Source: Carallia brachiata (taxonomy: Eukaryota > Streptophyta > Magnoliopsida > Malpighiales > Rhizophoraceae). Taken from it: 64,000 bases of DNA. The stretch spans positions 628,689-692,688 of the forward strand of contig JADCRB010000065.1 of the NCBI GenBank assembly GCA_021464245.1, in the 5' to 3' direction. Below are positions 53,651-64,000 of this stretch, piece by piece. The position numbers were made by a program, and so were the translations under genes. How positions within the stretch are numbered: position 1 is the first letter of the stretch; the number at the start of each line of letters is the position of its first letter. The notes under the pieces are model-generated. The model searched no databases. It was not told the DNA's origin and worked only from the letters and a program-made list of their open reading frames with translations.

Positions 53651-54812
53651 ATCAAGCTTCGTACTGGAGTATTAACAATAGTTTGTAGCTTTATAGATCG
53701 AACAATACTATTGGCCTAAAGAACCTTAGTGTTTATCTGTAAAAATGACAATTAATTAGCCCATCAATTTAATCATAGCTTTGTTAGAATAAATTTTATA
53801 TTCACTAATATGTTTTAGTTCAATAGATATTAAAACCATTTTCAAGATCAAATATTTTGAATTTAAGTCTCATTTAAAATCAATAATCTAAAAAAATAAT
53901 AAAAATAATAATCTTCACATCCAAGTCAACGGAAAATAGGTATCACTCGGTAATTACATTTATTTTTGGGTCTAATAAGAGTGAAGAAAGGGAATTTAAT
54001 TCAATGTCATAAATTTGGTAGTCACTGATAAAAAGTGTTTGGTTTTGTATTTTAAAGCTATTTTGTTGTTGAAGTATAGAAAAGTAAGAATAAAAATATT
54101 TAGTTAATTTTTTTTAGGTGATGTTATTAATATGCTCTAAAAACAACTTCTTTTGAGAAAATAAAAATCCTATACTTTTTTATTTCTCAAGCAACAGATA
54201 AATAACACAACTGCAAAAATAACTTTTGAAAACCACCTTGCCTCTTCTTCTGCCACATTGTCAAGTTGTAAAATACCATAAATTATTGGGGAAAACAACG
54301 TTATCATTTGTTTTTTTTAAAGCCACTTTTGCAATATAATAAACGACGTTAACGTATCGTTAGTTTTTAACCTTTTTTTCAATCATAAAGGATGTGTTTG
54401 GGTGAGTGGAAGGGTGGGGAAAGGAAGAAAAAAGAAAATAAAATAAAAATAATAAAATTGTTTGAGTGGTAGAAAAAGTGAAGAGAACAAGTATGATGAA
54501 AAAAAAAGTAAATAGTAATTGTGAGAGAAAAAGTAAAGAAAAAATAAAATTATCTGAAGTGATAGAAAAATGAAGAGAAAGAAAATATGGTGAAAAAAAT
54601 AAATAATAATTTGTGAGAGAAAAAGTATAGAAAAAATAAAATCATTTAAAATAGTATAAAAAATGAAAAAAAAATATAAAAAAATATATAATAATAATCA
54701 TACATTTTTTTTCTCTCATCTCCTTTTTATCTCATCGCATAACAAACACAGGGCAAGAGAAAGAAAGAAGAAAAATCAAACCAAGTATAGCTAATCGAGC
54801 CCAAAAGCTCCT
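53651..54812. other. AT-rich intergenic DNA with a candidate MITE
   Basis: No gene recognised. From about 54393 to 54750 an insert begins TGTGTTTGGGTG and ends CAAACACA (inverted TGTGTTTG). Its left arm is purine-rich with repeated GAGAAAAAGTA and its right arm pyrimidine-rich. It is another TGTTTGG-ended element. Confidence 0.45.
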
Positions 54813-55000
54813 CTAACCTTTTCTTGGTAGCTCAATGCTCACTTTATCCCTATAAAGAAGATGCAGCGGGCGCGGAGGATTGGCACAAAGAGCCAAATTA
54901 TCAAGCGAAGCTTGGCAAATATTTACTAGATAATCAATGCAGTAATTTTCCTCTCTGAAAATATGGATTAGGGGACAGTCCCACTGACATTTGTAGCTTT
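54813..55000 (-). pseudogene. RNase H fragment of a LINE-type retrotransposon
   Basis: The minus-strand reading contains LIHIFREENYCIDYLVN and ends near SIELPRKG. This matches the pattern of plant LINE-associated RNase H domains (HIFREAN-x-x-AD-x-LA, followed by a short tail). It is short and isolated with no reverse transcriptase nearby, so it is a 5'-truncated or decayed copy. Confidence 0.55.
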
Positions 55001-55429
55001 TAACTTTTGATTGTCCACAATATAATAAAAGGATGTTGGCACCAAGTAGGACCTCCTTTTTTTTTTTTTTTGGTTTTTGATGTGAAAACAATAATTTATT
55101 TAATAAAATAATAATATGTTTTTTTTAAAATTATAAATTGTAGTTGATTTTCAAATCTCACATTTAATAAATTTTTATTAATAAATACATAAGATAAATT
55201 TTAATAATACTAATTTAAATTAACTAGAAATAAAAAATTATTTATTATAATAAAATAAAATAAAATGTCTAAAATGATAATTTTATCATTAAATAAAAAA
55301 TATTAATGTCAATTTAACTAAATATTATAATTTCGTTTTTATCGTCAATAACAATAAATAATCAAGGATCAGTACTAACATTCAGCAATAATAACAACAG
55401 TAAGCAATAGCCAATAGCAAAACCAAAGA

Positions 55430-55620
55430 ACCCCTATACTTAGTAGGGGGCAATTACGTTTACATATGGAATTGGACTGCAATTTCTTTCGGTGCTTGTT
55501 TCATAAGGAAGTGTAAATGTGCTGCATGCGACATCGAGCAGGTAATTAGAGGATCGCAACCACACGCATGCTGTTTTCGATAATTTAAGGTAGGTAATGG
55601 GGTACGATTAAGATTTTTAT
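55430..55620. repeat. Duplicated intergenic block, copy 2
   Basis: Counterpart of 32790-32990 (see that entry). It ends shortly before the LINE RNase H fragment on the plus strand. Confidence 0.7.
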
Positions 55621-55689
55621 TAATTAAAAATTATGCATAATACAGTTGTCAGGTAAATCGGACTATTTATCCTGTTGCTTTCATTCTTC

Positions 55690-56114
55690 TTTCTTACATA
55701 AGGTATATGCTCTTCCTTTTGTCTTACGGATCCGCTTCTGAGTGTGCATCCATAGACCATATTGGTTGGACCCTGAACCCCGAGCCGTGGTGTGCCCTTG
55801 CTGATTATCGAGTTTCTAATACCCACCCACAAGCCAATCTGATTTTAAACTGTAAAGAATTGCTGCAGCGGGAGTGGCAAGTGCAGTTGCTGCATATTTT
55901 TAGAGAAGCCAATCAGTTGGCTGACAGCTTGGCTAATTTGGCCACTTCCAAACCTGTGGGGCTCCATATGCTCCTACACCCTCCAGCTACTACTTTTTCT
56001 TTAATTTGGCAGGATAGCCTAGGCGTCTCATGGCCTAGGGGTTTGATTGCGTAATTTTTGTTTCATATCATAGGCTTTGGCCCTCCCTTTCGACCAAAAA
56101 AAAAAAAAAAACTA
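55690..56114 (+). mobile_element. 3' end of a LINE (RNase H domain plus poly-A)
   Basis: The plus-strand frame 55707-56054 contains LILNCKELLQREWQVQLLHI and FREANQLADSLANLA, typical of the RNase H domain carried by plant L1-type LINEs. After the stop comes a short 3' UTR and an A-run (56097-56114). The upstream reverse transcriptase is absent, so the copy is 5'-truncated, as is usual for LINE insertions. Confidence 0.75.
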
Positions 56115-57060
56115 GTGGTATTTGCAGCTAGGGGTGCCCTACTTTGCTGAGGACAAGATTCCTTCAAGTGTGTTGCTTTGCCGCAGACAAAATAGATTTT
56201 TGGCAACCCTTCATACTTTATGTTAATCAATAAATCATTGATAATAATCTTGCCAAGAAGAGGCTTGCTAAGATTAATTTGAACACAAAGTCTCGCAACC
56301 TTTCCACGTGAAATTATCTTTGTAAATGGATCAACTTTGACAGGCCTATCAATCTCATTGCCAGTAACAACAAGAATCTCCTCATTGTAACATTTCGCAG
56401 ACATATGCAGAAAGCGAGCCCAGACAATAGCAGAATTGATCTGAGCTTCACGTGGTTAAACAGAGCCTCCCATTCAATAACCACGAGATAGTATCCGTGA
56501 ATGACCCAGGGCCCTCCTCACAGACCTGTTAAGTAGCCATTTGCATAAAAAAATGTAATATTAAAATATTCATTCTCAACATCCATTATCTAGAGTTCAC
56601 TTTTTGGTTTCCATAACACATGCAATCGATTTTTGAGATGAGTGTAGTTGATAGAGCGTCCCCACAACTTGACGATGAGTGTGCCTCTCCATGGCTGCCG
56701 AATAGCTGCCTACTTTGCGTTGGAACATCGGAAATGGGGAACTCCATCCTCACAGGTAATGGCTACCACAGGAGCGTCTGGTTGAACACCTTCAGTGGGG
56801 CAGTCGGAAGATTGACCTTGTACAGGCATCCCATTTAAAAGTGCACCTTGAACCTTGTCCTTGTATATGATCCGTGGTGGCTCATGTTGCTCCATAGGAG
56901 AGTCTTGCATGGCTATGTCCAATGACACATCATCAGATTTTTTTCTTCTTCATTAAGCGATCCAGGAGATCAGTTTCTTCGCAGGTAAGGTGACCCCGAC
57001 GATTGACCTCAATCGAATGGGGGAGGGGAAAGGGGTTCAGTGGAGGGAGAATTGTGGATC
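56115..57060 (-). pseudogene. Decayed LINE ORF1 (gag-like, zinc-knuckle) fragment
   Basis: The minus-strand reading starts with EETDLLDRLMKKKK and PPRIIYKDKVQGALL. It later gives GKVARLCVQINLSKPLLGKI and KYEGLPKIYFVCGKATHLKE-SC. This order matches plant LINE ORF1 (DUF4283-like region, then CCHC knuckle). The first Cys of the knuckle is lost, and frameshifts occur near 56410-56700. It is head-to-head with the LINE 3' end at 56114. Confidence 0.65.
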
Positions 57061-57870
57061 TTTTAACATCGTAGAATATTAAATAAAATCTAAAAGGTAA
57101 TGAGTTTAAAAACAAAAAGAAGCAAAGAAGATTAATATTTTGCAACCATTTGTGTGTTTTCATAGGGATTTACCATGTTGCTAAAAGGAATAAGATCATT
57201 TTTAAATTTTTTATTTTTTTTAATTAATTCTTATACTTATCATTTACAATTAAATTTTTTCTGTCAACTATTATTTTTCGAACTGTTTAAAACATATTTT
57301 GACTAAACAAATATAAATATATAAATAAGAAAGAAGCGATATTTAAACTTTTTTTCTATTCATATATATTTGGTCAAATTACATTTTAAATGACTCGACT
57401 AACAGTCAATGATAGAAGTCGATGATAGAAGGGACTCATTGTAAAAAATTTAAAAAATATAAAAGTCAATTAAAAAAATTAAAAAGTTTAATACTTGAAT
57501 ATAAAATTTTCCGGGATGCGTTTGGCTTGTGGAAACAAAACCTTGATAGTCTGTTAGTTTCTGCAAATCAATGTCATCACTATTTTGTGACAATTCTCTC
57601 ATTCTTAAGACAAATATGTATAAACCACATCCTTCCCAGAAAGCTCCATGCTGATGACCCAAGGAACTATCCCTTCCCCCTCCACATTTAATTAAATCTA
57701 ATGGGACGTCGTCTCCTGCTTCGTTACGCCTTGGTTTTTATCTTTTTCTCATGTAACTAAATAATTACCTTGCTAATTAATCTTTTACTAAACGTTTAAC
57801 AATGATTGTTTCTTAAGAGATAGACACCAACATTAGATGATATTAATTGGAGAGTTACACTACTTCTTTC
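57061..57870. other. AT-rich intergenic DNA
   Basis: It separates the LINE remnants from the thaumatin-like pseudogene. I see no gene or clear element here. Confidence 0.45.
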
Positions 57871-58517
57871 TCAGTTGTGTTGATGCTGCAATTATTACTC
57901 TACAAAGCAAATGCACGACTACGGTATGGCCTGGAATTCAGGAGGAGCGGGAAAACCTGCACTAATCGACGGTGGCGTCGAACTGAGGCCCGACGAAGCA
58001 ATAAAAGGTCGATGCACCGCGAGGGCTGGTCAGGCCGTTTCTGGGAGTCGTAGTGGATGCCCGTCTGACGGATCTGGCCAAGGAAAATGCTTCACCACTG
58101 ATTGTGGCGGCTTACTTACTGAGGTGTGGTCGGGCAGGTGGCGTACCACCAGCTTTCTTGCCTGAGTTTACCTTTTTAACAGGCCAATTGACTTCTACGA
58201 TGTTAGCCTTGTCGACGGCTTCAGTATTCCAGCTCTATAGTGCCTGGTGGTGCAGGTGAATCCGGTTCTCGGGGATGCAAGGCTGTTTGGTGCGCCAAAG
58301 ACTTGAACGGGATTTGCCCAGGCGTATCCTGCAGGAGAGACGGGATGGGCGAGTCGTGCGCTTGCCTTGCATTCCAAGAGCCTGAATATTTTTGCACTGG
58401 CGCTTATGGTAACACCCCAACACATGCAAGCCCGCCAACTATTCCTAGATATTCAAGGCCTCTTGTCCCTCAGCTTACAGTTATGCCTTTGATGATGCCT
58501 CAAGTATAAATACTTGA
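57871..58517 (+). pseudogene. Thaumatin-like (PR-5) protein pseudogene
   Basis: Reading through several frames gives the thaumatin-family order: SKCTTTVWPGI, WSGRFWG, GSGQGKCFTTDCGG, CGRAGGVPPA, PEFTF, DFYDVSLVDGFSIP, the AKDLNGICP segment, and finally CPSAYSYAFDDASS with TGA at 58517. These are conserved Cys-containing segments of the family, secreted defence proteins stabilised by eight disulfides. At least four frameshifts are needed to join them (the longest clean frame is 89 codons), and a TAA interrupts near 57965. An AG acceptor-like site at about 57882 suggests the copy begins at exon 2. No upstream signal-peptide exon was found. It cannot encode a functional protein. Confidence 0.85.
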
Positions 58518-60545
58518 AATGGATCAAACTAACTAGTTAGGTACCGTTGAATTTGAAGTCAACTTCTTGACCTGAGAAGCAAAAAAAAAAAAAAAATGGA
58601 GGAAGAAAAAGGTAGTCCCTGCAAGGTATCCATACAAGATAACCCTTTTGTCAACAAATAATTAAAACAACAGAAAAGAACATTTTCCAAATCCCAGTTT
58701 GGATTTGGACCCATATCAGAAATGAAAGAAGAAAATCTATATTGGACCCTGGTCCTCTCAAGAATTTGATGCAATTTAAAATTTTTCTTTTTTTTTTCCA
58801 AGGAAAATTCAACAACTTTAAATTCGCCACTTCATACAAGTGCTACAAAAGAATGTAAGTTGAAACTTTCAATTTTGAAATCATTAACATGGTTTCAATT
58901 TCTAAACATATCTACTCTGCAAATGCTATCTTTTCATAAGCCTTCCTTGTTAACTCAACAGAGAACTCGGAGATGAGGGTTTTCATTTTCCGACGCTAAT
59001 CTATTTTTACACTAAATATTTTGTACAGAATATTTTTGCATTGCAAGATAGCATTTATAACGGTAATGCATTTTTACTGAAAACTAGGCAGTTGAATCTA
59101 TTGATAACACAATGTTAATTTTTCCCTTTTCTTGTTTTTGAAAAAAAATTATTATTTATATAAAATTTGGGGATCTTTGATCACTTATGGACATTTAGTC
59201 AATGATATGATTAAATATTATGAAAAATATCCTTCATATAACAAACAAGATCAAGCATAAAGTCATTCATATCACTGCCTGTTATGACGACCACCAGCGC
59301 ATGTACACCTGTATCAAACAATCAGCCAAAAACCTGCTCCAGTGCATGTTTCACTTCCATCTCCACCAAAAAAGTAGACCAATTTTCATAACCTATTTCC
59401 TTTTCTACCTGTTGGCCAAATTTGTCAGGCTCCTCAATGTGGGCAGATACAGAATATCAGGTCTGAATGTCTGTACAGCGAAAACCCACAGCACGCATAC
59501 TCAGCATAGCATCTGTTGCCAAACCAAACTCCCCAACAACTACAACAACAATCATCTTTCTCTTGGAAACAATCATCAAACAACACAAGGCCACGCCAAG
59601 GAACCAACACGCTCAACTCACTAGCACGCTAACGGTTGAAAAGATCAACGCTTATCAACTAAAGGTGATTAAAAGTCCAGAAGAATTTCTTTTTTTAAAA
59701 AAAAAAAAATGGACAGGTACAATCAAATGGAAAAAATGGTAATAACCAATACATAATCCACAATTATGTGCTGTTCCCTCAAAATGCACTTCAAGAGAAT
59801 TCTATTTCCCACATAACAACAACGACTACGAGCGCCAATTCTACTTCTAACATGTGAAAGAAAAAGAATCTACCTGTATTCTTGACCCTCTACTGATAGC
59901 CCAAAAGCCGACATCATCTCTTTCTTCATGCACAGTCCTCCTTGCCAACAAACATCCGATCCACATCGAGCATCCAACAAGCATCATTATCTAGACAAAA
60001 AACTTTTAGCATTTAAGTTATGGCAGTAATACATAGGATTACAGTAACTCAAGCTAACCATACATATAGGTACAGAAGAAATTAAAGGTGAGTTGAGCAT
60101 AGAGCACATGGCAGTTTAACCAAGAGCAGCTTTGGTTTTGTTATAGCCAATACAAAAACAATGGACTTAACAGCCAAACGTAAAACAATTGACCAGGTGA
60201 CAAAGGGTGAAATTTTTGGGTACTTGTCAAATTTAACATGAAAAGTACTCAGATTTGATTGAAGGGTCAACAGAAATCAACAATTTTCAACTTTTAATCA
60301 GCCAAAAAGGTTTGCAAAGATATTTCTTCCCGACAATTCACTAACAACAAGTAAAAAAACTGTCAATACTTGAGCGACTATGATAACTGCAGAATGCTAC
60401 GTTTCAATCAAATAGTTTAGCCACTGAGATTAAACACAGCTTCCAATAAATTGCAGATAGATTCTTTCTGCTTTGAGAGTACAACAAACAAAGAAAGGCG
60501 AAAAATAATAATTTAGAACTGCTTCTATAACAACAAATTACCTCT
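58518..60545. other. Intergenic DNA between thaumatin-like and KRI1 pseudogenes
   Basis: AT-rich with several A-runs. GT-AG-like sites near 59.87-60.0 kb and 60.54 kb on the minus strand could be 3' UTR exon borders of the ancestral KRI1 gene; this is weak. No gene recognised. Confidence 0.4.
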
Positions 60546-62579
60546 TCAAAATCTATGCTTAGGTTGATACTTCTGCTTACTGTTTCCCTTTACTCTTTGC
60601 TCCAGGTGGAATCTTTCCATATGCCAGAGCCGTCCTCGTGACAAGCTGAGTTCAGCTTTGTGGCGCCTTCTCTTAGCATTCCTGGATAGACTGGTCAGAT
60701 CAACATTTGATTCCTCAATCTTTTGATTCTTCTTTACAGTCTTCTCATCCTTCCCTTTCCTCAGAGACGCTCCTTAAGCATCATCTTATACTGGTAGCGC
60801 TCATTGTAGGTACTTTCCATTCCTTCTCCCTGTAAGGTGCAAGCTTTTTGACAGAAACATATTGATTCAAGTGCTTACCATCAGACATCAATATTTCATA
60901 TGTCTTCAATCCATATCTATTAGGATCCACTTTAGCATACTTGAACCTCATCTTCAAGTCCCCAACTGCGCCTTCATAATCCAACTTATAATTCCTCCAC
61001 ATCTCCTCTTTAGCTTTCTTCACAAGTGACATTTTATGTTTCCTCTTCCGCTTGCTTTCCTCCTCACTCCTCTCTTCTTCACCATGATCTTCTTCTTCTC
61101 CCTCTTCCGCTTCTTCTTTGTCATTATCCTTCTCAACATCAATCTTGGATTTTTGTTCTAAGACTCTTTTCTTGCAGCTAAAAAGCAATCACTAGAATCA
61201 AGTACATCCCAATCTTTGGGAAGTCCAAGAATCTCATCCTCTTCATCAAAATCTGGCTTCCCAATTTCATCATCTTCATCACTATCATCACCAAAATGTG
61301 GGTCCACATCCTCTGCCTCATAATACTTGTCATTGAAAGCCTTCTTCATCATCTTATCATACTCCTCGGGATCGAATTCATCCTCCAGGTCATCCAAATC
61401 CAACAGGCAATCACTGTCACCCTTAATTCCAGCAGCATCCATAACCTTTTCATCTTTTCCTTCATCTCCTTCTTCTTCACATTCTTCAAGTGCTTCAGCT
61501 CCTCCTTCTCTCCTTCTCTGCAATCTTCATGCTCTCCTCCTTGCGCTGCCTCTGACTGTTTCGAGCATTCGGCTTCTTCCTCACCGACCCTTCGACTTTT
61601 CTGGAATGACTCATAACCCTGTCTCCTGCATTCTCCTGATACCTAAATTTATAGTAGTTCTCCTCGTCTCTTCTTGCTTCTCAACGTCTTCCTCATCTCT
61701 CAACAGGTCAGACACGTCATCATTCTCAAAACCAGCCTTCCCATTGTTACGGCCCTTATCAACCCACATCTTATTCAGGAAAAATTCCTTCAAAAACAAC
61801 TTGTTCTCATCCAACTCCTCCTCCTGACCAAAATACTCGCTCAACTTCTCCTCAAACTCTGCATTGTCACGGCCAGCAATGTTCTCATTGTTGTTCTTCT
61901 CTTTGACTTTCAAGAAATCCCCATCACCGTCCTCCTGCTCCTCAGCAGCCTATTGGATCGCATCCAATAGCGAATTCTTTTAGCTCCAGTTGTTCTTCGT
62001 CATAAGTCTTATATTTCTTCTTATTCATGGGCTCATCGTTTTCATCAAATTCGGGGCCTTCCTCCATCAAATGCTGGGCAACTACATCCTTTAATTACAA
62101 AGACTTCTTCTTTTTATTCTTTTTATTTATGTTTCCCTTGTCATTATCCCCTTCCCCCTCCCGTTCTCCATTGAAAGCACCATCAGGAGGAATATCACTA
62201 TCGGCCTCGCTGCTATCAGAGCCGAAAAGGCTGACATTCTGATAGATAGAGGGATAGCGGTTGCGTACCTTGATTAAATTCTTAAAGAACTCCACTTCAT
62301 GTTTTCCGCACAGCTTTGAAGCTTCGTTATTGCCATCATAATAATCGTCGTCGTCGTCAGTGTGGAGGAGGATTCGGAATCTGAAACGACGTCGTCGTCG
62401 TCGTCGATGAGGCCTTTCTTTTGGAGCTCCCCGAATCTGTGCAAATCCTCCCTCTCCTTCTTGTGCTCATATCTCCGAGCGAATTCCTCGTCTATTTCTA
62501 TCTTTGCAATGTTGGCCGCCGTGGTGGTCTCATCGTCGCCGTCGCCGTCGCCGAACCACTGTCTGGAGATTCTTGTCAT
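60546..62579 (-). pseudogene. KRI1: KRI1-like ribosome-biogenesis protein pseudogene
   Basis: KRI1 is a nucleolar factor for 40S subunit maturation. Pieces appear in KRI1 order on the minus strand: EIDEEFARRYEHKKEREDLH, EFFKNLIKVRNRYPSI, LKDVVAQHLMEEGPEFDE, KLSEYFGQEEELDENK, NAGDRVMSHSRKVEGSVRKK, DEFDPEEYDKMMKKAFND, EILGLPKDWDVLDS, LVKKAKEEMWRNYKLDYEG, and the tail SRNAKRRRHKAELSLSRGRL. Joining them needs several frameshifts. There are also nonsense changes at non-homopolymer positions: a TAA where Tyr is expected before LKDVV, and a TAG after LDAIQ. The damage is therefore genuine, not just sequencing error. The coding part shows no introns. Whether it is a retrocopy or a decayed intron-poor gene is unresolved, as I see no terminal poly-A. 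Confidence 0.85.
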
Positions 62580-63918
62580 ACCTATTGATCGATGGCTGTG
62601 GTCTAAAAATTAAGGAATTTGTTTGTATCATGAAATCTGAATTTTGGCACAAAATTTTAGTATAATTAAATGTATATTTATTTTTTTTACCAATTGTGAA
62701 ATGATTTAGTGGCTATTTTTTAATTATAAGAATATACTTTTTTTAATTATAAGTATAGCGATTATAGTTCATGTGTACAATAAAACAGCGTAATTTTTAA
62801 TAATAAATTTATAATAAATTACCCCTTAATTTTTATTAAAAAAAAAAACCTTCCTATACAAGAAGCGCATTGTCAATTTGAAGCAGCCTTTATTTCGTGG
62901 CAAAAAAGCAGCCTATCTTATCTTTATGACTTTTATCGTAAGTGTGAGACATGTTGCCAACCCACGAACTTCTTTTTGGTCACTTTATGTTTGTTTCAGC
63001 TTCCAATAGCGCTTGCTGTGCCTTTGCTAACATTAATGTAAGATGGGTAACACAATTGGACGACCCGTACTAGAGAAATAAACTAGGAAGAGATTATCTT
63101 TAGTTTGTCTAGATTATCTTCAGTAATGATGGCCACGTATATGCTTATCAAATGTTTGTGTACTCATTGGAATTGGGAAGAGATTTAACTACAATTTGAT
63201 GAATGGGTCCACAACACTTTTTGTACTTTTACGAGTTAGTTTCTGTAAATTGTTGCTTCTTATTCCAAAGCAATGTATTATCTTTTTAATGTTGATTTGC
63301 CTTGAAAGTTCCAGTACAGATCTTTGGGTGACAATTGAAAAAGACTAGTAATAATTAAAATAGAAAAATAAGATTAATACTTCACGATATTGTCAAAAAA
63401 TATTGTACGTCATTAATACAGCAAACTCAAAAAATCAAACTCATGACTTTTAGCATAATACCGAAGGAGATTCTTATCGCCAAACTAACATTTATTGGTG
63501 GGCTTTTACAATTTGACAACGTTGAATACCGACATTGAATGCCCTAATTAAACTTGAAATTACAGTACGAAGATCTAAACTGCATGTTGAGACGAGCTCA
63601 GACAAATATCATTATCCAAGAACAACTGTTACTTCAGTTGGAAAGAAGACTATGAGTTAAAAATCTTAGGTTTGTGCATTTACCAGACAACTGGTTGTAG
63701 CCCGGTGCAAAACTTCTCATCTTTTATCACCTTCCACACAATGGCAGCCAACATCTTCACTTACAGCTCTTCTAAATCATTTCGGAGCCTTTGACGGGAT
63801 GTCTCATACAATGTGTTCATATTTTACATGGACTGCTACACGAAAGACGCAGCGTGGTTTCGGAATTGGATGTAGAACAAAAACTGTACATATGCATATG
63901 TTACAACGGCAGAATCCC
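62580..63918. other. Intergenic DNA before the second CNGC gene, including duplicated block B
   Basis: AT-rich at first. Block B (62860-63290) matches 53110-53650. From about 63470 the sequence matches 36940-37390, the 3' flank of the first CNGC20-like gene, and is probably the 3' UTR and flank of the second copy. Confidence 0.7.
62860..63290. repeat. Duplicated intergenic block, copy B
   Basis: Homologous, in direct orientation, to 53110-53650. It lies immediately 3' of the second CNGC copy, separated by about 180 bases from the sequence shared with the first copy's 3' flank. Confidence 0.8.
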
Positions 63919-64000
63919 TTAGTTGGAACTATGGTTTGCATGCGAGGTGCTGCTCCGCTTTAGACATTTCTGCCGATATCTCCAGGCAACTTGGATCTGT
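63919..64000 (-). CDS. Second CNGC20-like gene, C-terminal end only
   Basis: The minus-strand reading from the right edge gives QIQVAWRYRQKCLKRSSTSH, then ANHSSN and TAA at 63921-63919. It is co-linear with exon 12 of the CNGC20-like gene at 37391-37508 (QIQVAWRSRRKWLKRSS), sharing the IQ-type calmodulin-binding site but with several amino-acid changes. Similarity continues into the 3' flank. This is the tail of a tandem paralogue in the same orientation, about 26.5 kb away; the rest lies beyond the window. Confidence 0.88.
   Translation of the reverse strand, partial: QIQVAWRYRQKCLKRSSTSHANHSSN

Noticed and set aside
53110..63290. LTR retrotransposon with the duplicated blocks as LTRs
   Set aside because: The blocks lack TG...CA ends, primer site, polypurine tract and target duplication, and the DNA between them is unrelated gene and LINE debris.
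1..64000. CRISPR arrays, bacterial-style operons or phage modules
   Set aside because: Gene structure, introns and repeat types are all those of a plant nuclear genome; no regularly spaced short repeats were seen.

Overview
This is nuclear DNA from a flowering plant, almost certainly a eudicot. Genes carry many short exons with GT-AG introns, intergenic DNA is AT-rich, and plant-only families occur: an HD-ZIP IV factor, a cyclic-nucleotide-gated channel of the CNGC19/20 clade and an organelle RRM protein. Plant-type Copia, TRIM, MULE-MITE and LINE remnants are also present. The species cannot be fixed from sequence alone.

Layout. 0.6-4.5 kb (-): 5' two-thirds of a dihydroxyacetone kinase (DAK) gene, ten exons visible, the rest beyond the left edge. 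7.2-14.5 kb (-): a four-exon organelle RRM protein (ORRM6-like) whose third exon is split by a 5.16-kb Copia-type LTR retrotransposon. 17.3-20.0 kb (+): a six-exon DHH/DHHA1 phosphoesterase-like gene. 23.4-26.7 kb (-): a complete ten-exon HDG11-like homeodomain-START transcription factor. 26.7-37.4 kb: AT-rich intergenic DNA with foldback elements. 37.4-48.4 kb (-): a twelve-exon CNGC20-like channel gene with a TRIM in intron 7. 53-63 kb: a gene graveyard holding LINE pieces, a thaumatin-like pseudogene, a KRI1 pseudogene and duplicated intergenic blocks. 63.9-64.0 kb (-): the last coding codons of a second CNGC20-like gene, so the channel gene is tandemly duplicated.

The genes are independent eukaryotic transcription units, not an operon. 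From memory, Arabidopsis CNGC19/CNGC20 are also a tandem pair (At3g17690/At3g17700) with a DAK gene nearby (At3g17770), so part of this order may be ancestral. HDG11 and ORRM6 relatives likewise lie near each other on Arabidopsis chromosome 1.

The most notable observations are these. A young LTR element splits the RNP1 motif of the ORRM6-like gene, with a perfect 5-bp target duplication. An array of CCGTT (MYB-core-like) motifs lies in the U3 of that element. A TRIM with intact PBS, PPT and TSD sits in the channel gene, and a MULE-like foldback MITE has a 10-bp TSD. Single-base deletions in DAK exon 8 and in CNGC20 exons 1 and 2 would break otherwise well-preserved genes; they are either real lesions or homopolymer assembly errors. 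I found no convincing new multi-gene system.
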